A stretch of DNA of 64,000 bases from Parafrankia irregularis (GCF_001536285.1 NZ_FAOZ01000002.1:434001-498000), one strand, 5' to 3'. Shown: positions 16,213-24,119, counted from the stretch's first letter. A program made the numbers and translations. Notes: generated by a model from the letters alone, not told the origin.

Positions 16213-16894
16213 TTGCTGCGGGCAGCTGCGTCGGTCGTGACAGCAGGAGAGCGGGCACTCGGCTTCGACTGCGGATCCATTCTTCGACGTCTCCATCGAG
16301 GTGCCCGGCGACATGTAGCAGATCATGGTGGAGTGTCGCGAGCGGTCGGTTGTGGATCGGTTCGTGGTGTGCGACGCGGTTGCGGAGCCGGACGAGGCTG
16401 TCGACGGGGTTGTGGATCCGGGTCCGTTGCGCCGGGCGAAGGTTCGGAAACGCGCGGCGGAATGCGTGAGTCCACAGGGTTGTCTCGTATCGCCTGGTCA
16501 GAAGGTAGCGCCAGAATCCGAACGTCAGCTCGGCGATCATCCGGCCAGGTGTGATGACCTTGCCGTCGCGCCGCAGCCTGGCGTAGGCGTCAGCGACGTC
16601 CTGCCGTCGATGAGCTTCGAGGACGCCGGCTGGGTCGTCGTACCACTGGCCGGGCCTTCGCTGGCGCTGATGCCAGCGGGTGAGCTGGTCGTGCAGGGCG
16701 TTGCGCAGGACGATCTCGAAGAGTCCGAGGACCTCGTGGAACGCGGCGCTGATGCTGCTGTTCCACTCGTACAGGGCCACTGCCTGTTCAAGGTCGTGAT
16801 TGCAGGCCCGTTCGTACGGATCGAGGCGCTCGGCGCTCAGCCTGCGCCGGAGTTGGACCGCGAGGGCGTGCGACGGCGTCAGGTCGTTCGACAT
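16202..16894 (-). CDS. Abi-family HEPN protein (abortive infection)
   Basis: A 230-residue Abi_2/AbiD-like protein. The helical core (EWNSSISAAFHEVLGLFEIV, LRNALHDQL) leads to FGFWRYLLTRRYE and the HEPN ribonuclease motif RNRVAHHEP (Rx4H, about residue 172), the signature of these abortive-infection RNases. Homologues block phage growth in Lactococcus and elsewhere. No partner gene is evident, as usual for this class. Its TAA lies inside island repeat copy B, so the last two or three residues (TRS) come from the repeat; the natural C terminus may have been replaced. The ATG at 16894 matches the normal N terminus. Confidence 0.75.
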   Translation of the reverse strand: MSNDLTPSHALAVQLRRRLSAERLDPYERACNHDLEQAVALYEWNSSISAAFHEVLGLFEIVLRNALHDQLTRWHQRQRRPGQWYDDPAGVLEAHRRQDVADAYARLRRDGKVITPGRMIAELTFGFWRYLLTRRYETTLWTHAFRRAFPNLRPAQRTRIHNPVDSLVRLRNRVAHHEPIHNRPLATLHHDLLHVAGHLDGDVEEWIRSRSRVPALLLSRPTQLPAATRS

Positions 16895-17000
16895 CGAGCT
16901 ACCGGTCTTCTACACTGGGCGACGGACACCCCGGATGGCCTCTACCGCTGAGCGGCTTCACTGCTGAAACGGCAAGCCCCCGGGGTTTTTTCTGTCCGCC

Positions 17001-17182
17001 CACTTTATGGCGATCAACGTGTCCGAACTCGCGCTCCCACAGGGAGACCACGGCCCGCGGCCGGTGCGAGGCTGGACGGGGGACGCTGTCGAAGCGTGCG
17101 TCCTGGTTCCTGATCGCGGTGGGTGTGTGGACGTGGGCGATCTGGCCGAATTTGTAGAACATTCACTTATGGCCTAGGTACG
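17001..17182 (+). repeat. Island repeat copy C (longest truncated copy)
   Basis: This copy matches the intact locus at 23413-23560 over a longer stretch, including about 90 bp upstream of the start (TATGGCGATCAACGTG, CGGTGCGAGGCTGG). The start region reads GGGGACGCTG instead of GTGACTCTG, then the coding match to codon 22, then the shared tail ending CCTAGGTAC. Just upstream (16970-16995) is a GC-rich run with a T-tract (CCCCCGGGGTTTTTT) that may be a terminator, but its stem has no proper loop. Confidence 0.85.
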
Positions 17183-17340
17183 GAGCCGTGTCTCCTCGTG
17201 TCCTGGAGGCATTCGTCGACATGTGGACACCTACGCTGGGGCCGCATCCCTGATCAAGGTGCGGAGGCGCCGCTGAAAGCGTTCCCTCGAACTGCGGGTG
17301 ACGGAAGCTGCGGTCGGCGAGACTCGACCTTCGTGTCGTC

Positions 17341-17583
17341 GTGACTGGAGAGTTTCCGTCGCTGAAGGCTCGGCAGCTCCTGCGCGTACTCGGGCGGCTG
17401 GGGTATCGCGTGACCAGGCAGGACGGCTCGTCGCACCGGTGGCTGGAGGCGGACGGGCGCCCGCGGCTACGGCTGGCGTTCCACGATCGTCTGACTGTTG
17501 GTCCGGGCTTGGTTCGTCAGATACCGGTGAAGCAGGTGGGTCTGACCGTGGAGGAGGCGCTGGAGGTGATCCACGGTGACTAG
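17341..17583 (+). CDS. HicA-like toxin of a second, toxin-first pair
   Basis: An 80-residue YcfA/HicA-like protein: LKARQLLRVLGRLGYRVTRQ, the catalytic GSSHRWLEADGRPRLRLAFH and a C-terminal VEEALEVI helix. It is clearly diverged from the first HicA and the order here is toxin then antitoxin. The GTG at 17341 is chosen at the conserved N terminus. It overlaps the downstream gene by 8 bases. The 158 bp before it, back to copy C, contains no gene. Confidence 0.72.
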   Translation: MTGEFPSLKARQLLRVLGRLGYRVTRQDGSSHRWLEADGRPRLRLAFHDRLTVGPGLVRQIPVKQVGLTVEEALEVIHGD

Positions 17584-18145
17584 GGCGATCACGGTGATCG
17601 TGCGGCGGGATGGCGAGTCCTGGTCGGCGTGGTCGCCGCAGTGCCCTGGCCTCGCGGTTGCGGAGCCGACTGCGGCGGAGCTGCGCGCGGCCCTGCCCGA
17701 GGCTTTTACCTGGTACTTCGACGGAGACCCGGACTTCGAGATCCTCGTGCATCTTGAGCAGGAACTACGCGGGGTTGTTGTTCGGATTGCTCAGGATGCC
17801 TTCGGATGGGAGCGGCAACTGGTCGCGGAGCGGTTGGGGGCTGCGCTCGGCGTCCAGGAGCAGGCGGAGCGGCTGCGTGCGGCGCCGCCGAACTCCGCGG
17901 GGGAGGTCGTCTACGTCTGCGCGCTGCCGAGCGACTCGATCTCCTGGCTGACAGCTCAGTTGGACGACGTTGCCGATCCGGTCGTGGTTGCCCTGCCTGC
18001 GGAGGAGTCGACGCTGTGGACTCTGCAGTTTGGTGGCGGACGTCGGACTGGTGTCGGGACGGCCGATGTGGGCTATTCGTCGGATACAACACTCGGCGAG
18101 GTCATGATGACGTTCACAGGGCCTGGGCTGAGGCTCAGCGCGTAG
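17576..18145 (+). CDS. HicB-like antitoxin with an extra C-terminal domain
   Basis: A 189-residue protein. Residues 1-60 follow HicB-type antitoxins (ITVIVRRDGESWSAWSPQCP, GLAVAEPTAAELRAALPEA). Residues about 65-189 form a second part with a helix (FGWERQLVAERLGAALG) and a strand-rich region (EVVYVCALPSDSISWLTAQL, WTLQFGGGRRTG), which I do not recognise. The extension is far longer than the usual HicB DNA-binding tail. It overlaps the toxin gene by 8 bases, so they form one unit. Confidence 0.65.
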   Translation: MTRAITVIVRRDGESWSAWSPQCPGLAVAEPTAAELRAALPEAFTWYFDGDPDFEILVHLEQELRGVVVRIAQDAFGWERQLVAERLGAALGVQEQAERLRAAPPNSAGEVVYVCALPSDSISWLTAQLDDVADPVVVALPAEESTLWTLQFGGGRRTGVGTADVGYSSDTTLGEVMMTFTGPGLRLSA

Positions 18146-18169
18146 GAGTCTCTGCGATCCGGCGTCGGG

Positions 18170-18915
18170 GTCTGGCTGTGCATGCCGTGCTCGACCTCAC
18201 GTGGTGCGACTTTCCTTGATCGGCCAGGTCCTCTGTTCGGGTGCGAAGCTGGACCTTCCCCGGCGCCACCCGCGGCGGGCGGGTAGGCGCCGGCTGGCCT
18301 CCCGGTGCCGAAGCAGGCCCGCACCGCGGCCTCGACCGAGGTACCCGCCGTGACCGTCGACGACGGCGGGCAGCACCGTCTCCCAGCCGGCGGCCGGAGC
18401 GTGCGCGACCTCGGCGGCCAGGTCAACCACCGGGCCGCGCCGGACATTGATCCCATACGTCGCCGGCTCCGCCGGGCGTCCCTGCCGGCACTGGCGCTCA
18501 CAGCGCGGGCGTTGGCGGATTGGGCGCTGACGGGCCGGGCGCTCGTGGGGCCGGCGGGCACGGCGGCGTAGACCACCCGCACCTCGAAATGGTCACGCCG
18601 CGGGCCGCGGGCGTCCCGGAAGTACTCACCCTCGCGTGACTGCCGGCGGAACCCGGCGGGAACCCAGCCGACGTCCACCCCCCGGACCTGGTCCCGGATC
18701 TCACCGACGGCGCCGAGCCGGCTCGGCGCGTCATGGGTGGTGCGCTGCTTCGCCGGTACGACGGCGCTGGTGGCAAGGACGGTGCTGAAAGCGAGGACGG
18801 CCGCCAGCATCACTGCCGCGACGACTACGGGTAACCTCCGGAGCCGCCAGGCATCGGGGACGGCTGTGGTGTCCTTGGGTCCGCCGGAGGGACGGCCCCG
18901 ATGTCTCCTGGTCAC
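18170..18915 (-). pseudogene. Frameshifted third gene of the sigma-factor operon (membrane protein)
   Basis: It begins with a GTG at 18915 that overlaps the stop of the gene at 18912-20039 (GTGA), so it was built as a coupled operon member. A transmembrane helix (VVVAAVMLAAVLAFSTVLA) is followed by DVGWVPAGFRRQSREGEYF, closely parallel to DVRWLPDGYGVRSRQPENL of its neighbour, so it is a paralogue. Near 18440-18480 the conserved reading moves to another frame (PVVDLAAEVAHAPAAGWETV) and then degrades; the nominal open frame runs on to overlap the end of the hicB-like gene. I take it as a pseudogene, though a sequencing error at one position could also explain it. Confidence 0.6.
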
Positions 18916-20039
18916 GAGATGGTGATCGGTGGGCAGATCAGCGCCCACGTCATGTGAGTGCAGTAGTCCTGTTTCCGGACCTTCCACCCGTCGGCGGTTC
19001 GGATCATGCGGACGGAGGCGGCCCATGCGACTTCGCTCATCGCGCGGCCCTGCCGTTCCTGGGCGTTGATCAGAAGAATGATCATTGCCTCGGTCTCGCT
19101 CAGGAAGGTGACCGGCCCGGTCGACGTCACCCGGATGCTCTCCACCGGCTTCCGATCGGTCCGTACCGCCTCGTCCATGGCCGCGCGCAGGCCGTCGCCG
19201 CCCTGCACCCGGTCGAGGGCGGCCCAGGGGGTCGTTCCGGAGCCGGGAGTGAAGGCATCGCGTGCCGCCTGCTCGACCTGGAGCGACTGTCCCGGGTCCC
19301 GGGGACCGTGCGGCGCCGGCCCGACGACGAGACTCTCGGCGATCTTCCGTATGTCGGTCTCCGACGGCCCCCGCACGGTGAGCACCACCGCCGGCGCTGG
19401 GCTCCAGGTCAGCCAGTAGATCAGGTTCTCCGAGCCGTCGCCCATCGTGTACGCATAGGCCCGGTGGCCACCCACACCCGATGTCAGTCTCGGTCTCCCC
19501 AGGACGGGGTGCACGGCCGCTTCGTTCATCTGCCGCATCCTGGCCTCAAGATCTATTTTGGGGTCGCGGCTGACCGTCACTGTGTAGTTCGGGCTGTCCG
19601 GTGTGTACCGGACGGTGTGGGGAGAGAACCTCGCGGTCGTCGGAAGGCTGCTGTAGTCGGTGGCAATCTGAGACGAGCTGAGGTCCGAGTCCAGTCCCCC
19701 CAAGAGGTTCTCGGGCTGGCGCGAGCGCACGCCGTAGCCGTCGGGGAGCCAGCGGACGTCCACCCCGTAGACCGAGTCGAGCGGGGAACTCAGGACGCTG
19801 GTGTCGGCGGGGTATATCGCCGACTCCTTCTCAGGGAGGACCTGTGGGACGACCACCGCGCCGACGGCCGCGACGGTCAGTGCCACGGCGGCGGCGAGCG
19901 CCTTGCGCCGTCGGTGGCGGCGTCCGCGTTCGATCACGTGTTGCGCCAGGTCGGATGGCTGCTGGATGGTCCGGGCGACCGAGGCCATCCTCGCGCGCAG
20001 GTGCAGCTCGAACCCGGGGTCCGCGTCTGTGTCAGTCAT
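18912..20039 (-). CDS. Single-pass membrane protein, probable partner of the SigE-family sigma factor
   Basis: A 375-residue protein with a cytoplasmic N terminus (about 50 residues with a basic RGRRHRRRK stretch), one transmembrane helix (LAAAVALTVAAVGAVVVPQV) and an extracytoplasmic domain of about 300 residues. The latter includes GVDVRWLPDGYGVRSRQPEN, a strand-rich central part and a C-terminal GWKVRKQDYCTHM. No zinc anti-sigma motif (HxxxCxxC) is present, so anti-sigma function is a guess from position: its ATG overlaps the sigma gene stop. Genes with this layout often follow SigE-type sigma factors in actinobacteria. Confidence 0.65.
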   Translation of the reverse strand: MTDTDADPGFELHLRARMASVARTIQQPSDLAQHVIERGRRHRRRKALAAAVALTVAAVGAVVVPQVLPEKESAIYPADTSVLSSPLDSVYGVDVRWLPDGYGVRSRQPENLLGGLDSDLSSSQIATDYSSLPTTARFSPHTVRYTPDSPNYTVTVSRDPKIDLEARMRQMNEAAVHPVLGRPRLTSGVGGHRAYAYTMGDGSENLIYWLTWSPAPAVVLTVRGPSETDIRKIAESLVVGPAPHGPRDPGQSLQVEQAARDAFTPGSGTTPWAALDRVQGGDGLRAAMDEAVRTDRKPVESIRVTSTGPVTFLSETEAMIILLINAQERQGRAMSEVAWAASVRMIRTADGWKVRKQDYCTHMTWALICPPITIS

Positions 20040-20562
20040 GGGCGCTGCTCCTCTCCACGGGGGTGTTCTCGGGGCCGAGGACGGTGCGCAGCCGGGCGAG
20101 GCCGCGGGCGGCGTGGGTCTTGACGCTGCCCGGGGTGCAGCCGACGGCGGTCGCTATCTGGGTCTCGCTGAGATCGTCGAAGTAGCGCAGCACGATCACC
20201 GCGCGTTGGCGTGGCGGGAGCTGGCGCAGTGCGGTGAACAGCAGGTCGCGGTTGGACAGCGTGTCCGTACCGTCCGGGGCGCTGTCCGGGATGGGCGCCG
20301 TGGCGGTGTCGAGCGGGTCCTCGCGGAAGCGGCGCTGGCGGCGTCGGCTGGCGGCGGCGTTGACGAGGGCGCGGCGGACGTAGGCGTCGGGGTCGTCGAC
20401 GCGGCGCCAGTGCCGGTAGGCGCGCAGCAGGACGTCCTGGAGCAGGTCCTCGCCCGTGTGCGGGTCGCCGGCGAGGAAGACGGCCGTGCGCAGCATCGCG
20501 GTCCCGCGGGTGGCGACGAAGAGCTCGAACGCCGCTGTTTTCGAGGCGGAGTGTTCCGCCAT
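20032..20562 (-). CDS. SigE-family ECF RNA polymerase sigma factor
   Basis: A 176-residue ECF sigma factor of the actinobacterial SigE (SACE) group. Region 2 is TAMLRTAVFLAGDPHTGEDL to LQDVLLRAYRHW with DPDAYVRRALVNAA; region 4 is ALRQLPPRQRAVIVLRYFDD, followed by LSETQIATAVGCTPGSVKTH. The ATG at 20562 sits 6 bases after GGGGAGGG; the ATG at 20568 is an alternative. It heads a three-gene operon with the membrane protein and its decayed paralogue. This operon sits between toxin-antitoxin cassettes. Confidence 0.85.
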   Translation of the reverse strand: MAEHSASKTAAFELFVATRGTAMLRTAVFLAGDPHTGEDLLQDVLLRAYRHWRRVDDPDAYVRRALVNAAASRRRQRRFREDPLDTATAPIPDSAPDGTDTLSNRDLLFTALRQLPPRQRAVIVLRYFDDLSETQIATAVGCTPGSVKTHAARGLARLRTVLGPENTPVERSSAHD

Positions 20563-20685
20563 CTGCATCCCTCCCCACCGCCGTCCTCGACTCCCCACTG
20601 GATGTCGCCGGAACGTCGGTCACCTTCATGACGCCGGCGGGCGGGGGATCGGTGGACACGCGACGGGAGAAAACGTGAAAAATGT

Positions 20686-20724
20686 GTGCGGACGGCCCCG
20701 GAGGGCGATCGGGACCGTCCGCAC
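20686..20724. terminator. Hairpin (10-bp stem)
   Basis: GTGCGGACGG pairs with CCGTCCGCAC. It is upstream of the sigma-factor gene, so it either ends a plus-strand transcript or is part of an untranslated leader. Confidence 0.4.
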
Positions 20725-20792
20725 GCGGTCAGCCGGCGGCCCCGGGCCGGTCGGTCGCCTCCGACACCATCCCCCAGCGGGAGGCCCTGCCC

Positions 20793-20819
20793 GTCGGCTG
20801 ACCGTGCCTGTCAGCCGAC
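20793..20819. terminator. Hairpin (9-bp stem) at the edge of the hicBA fragment
   Basis: GTCGGCTGA pairs with TCAGCCGAC around a 9-base loop, ending four bases before the duplicated hicBA sequence begins. It may be a terminator or a scar at the duplication edge. Confidence 0.4.
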
Positions 20820-20822
20820 CCT

Positions 20823-20951
20823 CCCCGCCATCGCCGCGGACGGTCCCATCGTCGCTCCACTGGACATCCGCCCGTCGGCGTGACACCCGCGCCGCCTCGG
20901 GTCTCCGGGGCAAGGGTGGTGAAGGCTCTGGGACGTGCCGGCTTCGAGGAG
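20823..20951 (+). pseudogene. hicBA remnant: end of hicB joined to start of hicA
   Basis: About 130 bp closely match 15797-15930: the last 19 or so codons of hicB (PAIAADGPIVAPLDIRPSA), the GTGA overlap and the first 25 codons of hicA (VSGARVVKALGRAGFEEV). The match stops inside hicA before the catalytic His. It is thus a partial duplication or the leftover of a third cassette. The following 190 bp, up to the fic start, contain no recognisable gene. Confidence 0.82.
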
Positions 20952-21140
20952 GTACTCCAGCCTGCTACGTCACGGTCGGTGGCAGTCAGCCGCTGTTGTG
21001 GCGACAGCCCGTGGTCGAAGCGAGGTTGAGCCCAGCGGATGTCGATCGATCGGTCGGCAGGATGGCGTTGAGGACGGGTTCTACAAGCGGACTTGGAGTC
21101 GCACGGGAAGATCTCAAGTTCTGGTCCGTAAACTTGGATT

Positions 21141-22337
21141 GTGGATCGGAGTCGGTTCGAGCGCAGCCCCACCGGACACCTCGTCAAGGTCTCTGGAACG
21201 GACGGGCGGACGGGTGTCGCGTACGAACACGTGGCCTTCCAGCCGGACCCACTGGCGGTCGCCGAGCCGTCACTGGCGGGAGAGACGTGGCGAAACGTAG
21301 CCCGCGCGGGGCGCGCTCTCGGTCGTCTCGATCAGGCCGGCCGACAGATTCCTGAACCGGCCTTGCTTCTGCAGCCCACCCTTCGGACGGAGGCGCAGAG
21401 CACGTCCGCGTTGGAGGGGACCTTCGCTCCGCTGGAGGACGTGCTCGCGGCCGAGGTCGCAGAGCCGACCTCGCAGAGTGAGGAGGTCCGTGAGGTCCTC
21501 AACTACGTTCGGGCAGCCGAAGCGGCATTCGCGTGGATAGGCGACGGCCGTCCACTCACGGTCGCTGCGCTCTGCCAGATTCATCGAGACCTCGTGCGTG
21601 AAACTCCTGCGGGCACCCGTGACGCGGGGAGAATCCGCTCGATCCAGGTTGCGATCGGAAGCCGCGGTGGAGCGATCGATACCGCTCGTTTCGTCCCACT
21701 ACCGCCCGGACTGGAGCTGGACGCCGCTGTTCGCGATCTGCTGGACTGGATCAACGTGGATTCGAAGGGCATCGATCCGGTCGTGGCTGCCGCGATGGCG
21801 CACTACCAGTTTGAAACTCTTCATCCATTCAATGATGGAAATGGCAGAATTGGGCGGCTTCTCGTGGTCCTCGATCTTTGCTGGAAAGGGGTTCTCGCGG
21901 AGCCGCTGCTGGCTGTGTCGCCCTGGTTCGAGGCGCGTCGGGAAGAGTACCAGGACCGTTTGAGGGAAGTTAGTGCAGTAGGCGACTGGGACGGCTGGAT
22001 TTCCTTCTTTTCCGAAGGTCTGGCCGAGTCCTGTGAGCGAACTATTCGGACGGTCGACGATCTTCTTGCTCTCCAGGTCGAATACGTGCGACGCCTCAAG
22101 GTGGCGGGCCTGGCCGGTGGACTGGTTCGCGATATCATCGACCGACTGATCGGGAGTCCATTCGTCACGGTGCGTTCGATCAGTGAAGATACCGGCAGGA
22201 CTCTGCAGGCAGCCAGTAATGCCGTCGCCAGGCTTGTGGATCTGGAAATCCTACGGGAACGTACCGGGCGAAGCTACGGTCGTGTCTTTGAGGCGGTGGA
22301 GGTCACATCTGTGCTTCGGGGCCGGTCGGGTCGCTGA
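21141..22337 (+). CDS. fic: Fic family protein (predicted AMPylase)
   Basis: A 398-residue class II Fic protein. The active-site motif HPFNDGNGRIGRLL is at about residue 228, giving catalytic His, the Asp metal ligand and the anion-binding Arg. An N-terminal inhibitory helix with the (S/T)xxxE(G/N) motif, TSALEG, lies at about residue 89, so it should be self-inhibited through its Glu. The C terminus (VTVRSISEDTGRTLQAASNA, then VARLVDLEILRE) is a winged helix, typical of DUF4172/Fic regulators. Such proteins transfer AMP from ATP to target hydroxyls. The GTG at 21141 fits the conserved N terminus. Codon use from about 21950 to 22250 is less GC-biased, hinting at transfer. Confidence 0.87.
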   Translation: MDRSRFERSPTGHLVKVSGTDGRTGVAYEHVAFQPDPLAVAEPSLAGETWRNVARAGRALGRLDQAGRQIPEPALLLQPTLRTEAQSTSALEGTFAPLEDVLAAEVAEPTSQSEEVREVLNYVRAAEAAFAWIGDGRPLTVAALCQIHRDLVRETPAGTRDAGRIRSIQVAIGSRGGAIDTARFVPLPPGLELDAAVRDLLDWINVDSKGIDPVVAAAMAHYQFETLHPFNDGNGRIGRLLVVLDLCWKGVLAEPLLAVSPWFEARREEYQDRLREVSAVGDWDGWISFFSEGLAESCERTIRTVDDLLALQVEYVRRLKVAGLAGGLVRDIIDRLIGSPFVTVRSISEDTGRTLQAASNAVARLVDLEILRERTGRSYGRVFEAVEVTSVLRGRSGR

Positions 22338-22427
22338 GGGTCCGTCGGTTGGGCGGTGGCTCCGCGGACGTGTTCGGTCTCACCGGCCAGCATGATTGAT
22401 GATCATGTTGGCCGTCGGGGTGGCTGT

Positions 22428-22542
22428 GAAGCTGTACAGGTGACTCTGTCGAAGCGTGCGACGTGGTTCCTGATCGCGGTGGGTGTGTGGACGTGGGTGA
22501 TCTGGCCGAATTTGTAGAACATTCACTTATGACCTAGGTACT
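22428..22542 (+). repeat. Island repeat copy D
   Basis: The GTG at 22440 starts the truncated SCO4848-family copy (TLSKRATWFLI, VGVWTWVIWPN, TAG) with the shared tail (GAACATTCACTTATGACC, TAGGTAC). It lies between fic and the PIN/Phd pair. No gene is present between it and the PIN gene. Confidence 0.87.
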
Positions 22543-22673
22543 TGGGTCTGGGCCACGCTGGTGATCGGCCAGTGGCTGCGGGGGCCAGATGGTGGGTATC
22601 CAGCGAAGGAGGGGCTCGCTGGACGCACGTGCCCGTCACACGCTGGAAGCCTGCCGCCTCCATCGAGGATCGG

Positions 22674-23081
22674 CTAGGGCAGCAGCGTGAGCGTTCGATT
22701 GGCTTTGACGACAGTGAAGTGCCGGCGGTCGACGGTGGCGACCTCGTCAACCCCGAGTCTCTCCGCGCAGGCGATCACCGATGCGTCCACGGTGCCCAGG
22801 GGCAGGTTGCGGTACTGGTTGGCCAGGTCGGCGATCCGCAGCCAGTCGGTTGGGTGGACGGCCTCGACATCGAACGCCCCGGAGGCCAGGTCCGCGAGGA
22901 AACGCAGCTCGGCCTGTGTGCCAAGCCGGGTACCGAGCAGGTAGACCACCTCGGTGATCACGAGGGTGGGGACGATCAGCGGTCCGGGGTGGGTTTCCAG
23001 CAGGTCCGCGCAGGCGTCGTGATGTTGGTCGTCGGCGTCGACGTACGCGTAGAGCGGGCCGGCGTCGACTACGAGGGCTAT
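22674..23081 (-). pseudogene. PIN-domain (VapC-like) toxin lacking a normal start codon
   Basis: The frame encodes a full PIN domain: IALVVDAGPLYAYVDADDQH (first Asp), a Glu in VITEVVYLLG, an Asp in GTVDASVIACAERLG and the last in VATVDRRHF. It should be a Mg-dependent RNase toxin. However, the codon where translation should begin, overlapping the antitoxin stop, is ATA (23081-23079, in the context TCATAGCC), and there is no ATG, GTG or TTG in frame near it; the first GTG (22961) is 40 codons inside and would remove the first catalytic Asp. An ancestral ATGA overlap that lost two bases would explain this. I call it probably inactive. Confidence 0.65.
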
Positions 23082-23338
23082 GACGCCACCTCGTTGGCGA
23101 GGATCTCCTCCATGCGTTCGGAGATGTCCTGCCGGCCGCTGCGGCCTGCGCCGCGGGCGCCGAGTACGCGCCGTCCGTTGGTCGTCTCGCCCCGTTCGAG
23201 GAGTTCAGCGAGACCTGCCGGCACGATGGCGGCCAGCCGCTGGCCCTTATCTGTCAGGTAGACGACCTGACCGGACGCGGCAGCCTCTCGGACGACCTCG
23301 GCAAGCTGGTCGTCGGGGGGGAGCGGCATCTCCGTCAT
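23078..23338 (-). CDS. Phd/YefM-like antitoxin
   Basis: An 86-residue antitoxin. The N-terminal strand-helix part (QLAEVVREAAASGQVVYLTD, KGQRLAAIVPAGLAELLE) follows the Phd/YefM fold, which binds operator DNA; the C terminus (RQDISERMEEILANEV) would wrap the PIN toxin. The ATG at 23338 is chosen; the frame stays open upstream through non-conserved sequence, including the reverse of the island repeat. It overlaps the PIN frame by 4 bases. Confidence 0.75.
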   Translation of the reverse strand: MTEMPLPPDDQLAEVVREAAASGQVVYLTDKGQRLAAIVPAGLAELLERGETTNGRRVLGARGAGRSGRQDISERMEEILANEVAS

Positions 23339-23412
23339 GGCGACATCGTAACTTTGGTTCACCCGCCTCACCCTCCATCGATCTTCTCGCCCGTCGCGAC
23401 TCCGGCCGCTAT

Positions 23413-23560
23413 CCCACTCTATGGCGATCAACGTGGCTGAAATCGCGCGCCCACAGAGAGGCCACGGCGCCCGTGGGTGCGAGGCTGGTGGAGTGACTCT
23501 GTCGAAGCGTGCGTCCTGGTTTCTGATCGTGGTGGGTGTGTGGACGTGGGCGATCTGGCC
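23413..23560 (+). repeat. Island repeat copy E (5' end of the intact SCO4848-family gene)
   Basis: This is the parental version: about 80 bp upstream plus codons 1-22 match copies A-D. After CCGAATTT it continues in frame as CCTCAAGAACATC, where the other copies switch to their common tail. It therefore marks both the source and the right boundary of the island. Confidence 0.82.
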
Positions 23561-23765
23561 GAATTTCCTCAAGAACATCTGGAAGGATGATCGTTCCTGG
23601 GATGATGGTCCGACGGGCTTCTTCACGGTCCACCTGGTCCTGACCGCCACCTCTCTGGCCATCGGCTCCGTTGTCGGTTGGCTCGGCATCCGCGGAGCGC
23701 GTGCGGGGCGCACTGCGGTTCCCGGCGCAGCCTCGTCTGACCATATGGTCAGTTCTGGTCGCTGA
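23493..23765 (+). CDS. SCO4848-family small membrane protein
   Basis: A 90-residue protein matching the SCO4848 family of actinobacteria: TLSKRASWFLIVVGVWTWAI (helix 1), PNFLKNIWKDDRSWDDG (loop), FFTVHLVLTATSLAIGSVVG (helix 2) and a basic C terminus. Function is unknown; it is widely conserved in single copy. The GTG at 23493 is supported by conservation of the N terminus in four truncated repeats. It is the only full copy in the window. In other actinobacteria it is a core chromosomal gene, so the island was probably inserted beside it. Confidence 0.85.
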   Translation: MTLSKRASWFLIVVGVWTWAIWPNFLKNIWKDDRSWDDGPTGFFTVHLVLTATSLAIGSVVGWLGIRGARAGRTAVPGAASSDHMVSSGR

Positions 23766-23770
23766 CGCCC

Positions 23771-23929
23771 TCAGGTGGACGGCGGCGCGGGACGTTTCGT
23801 GTCCTGGTCGGCCAGGTTGGCTCCGGTAGTCGTTGCAGGAGGACTGGTCCGCGAGCCTGGTCCACCGGGGCGCCGATGCCACGCCTCGGCCTCGTCCGTC
23901 CAGCGGCGGCGGGCGATGCGGGTCGTCAT
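23771..23929 (-). CDS. Possible small protein, unrecognised
   Basis: A 53-codon frame that starts MTTRIARRRWTDEAEAWHRR and has a good ribosome site (GACGAGGAAACG) before its ATG. It converges on the SCO4848-family gene with 5 bases between stops. The C-terminal half is Pro/Thr-rich. I do not recognise it, and it may be chance. Confidence 0.3.
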   Translation of the reverse strand: MTTRIARRRWTDEAEAWHRRPGGPGSRTSPPATTTGANLADQDTKRPAPPST

Positions 23930-24119
23930 CGTTTCCTCGTCGAGAAAGCGCTGGCAACGGCGGTGACGCGGCCGACCGGTCATCCGGATAATGGTGAGTT
24001 CCAGTCCTGGTGGCGGCATTCGGGACTCTGGCGGGAATGCAACGAGCGCCGAAGGCGGGCGGTGCGGAGGTGTGGACTGTGGCCAGGGCGATATTCTGGC
24101 CACAGCCGCGCTCGCTGGG

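Noticed and set aside
16965-17000. Intrinsic terminator with CCCCCGGGG and a T-tract
   Set aside because: The possible stem has almost no loop, so it is not convincing as a hairpin; only noted with repeat copy C.
15360-23765. CRISPR array or integron attC interpretation of the island repeats
   Set aside because: Repeats are about 110 bp, spaced by 0.7 to 5 kb of genes, coding-derived, and without attC-like inverted structure or an integrase nearby.
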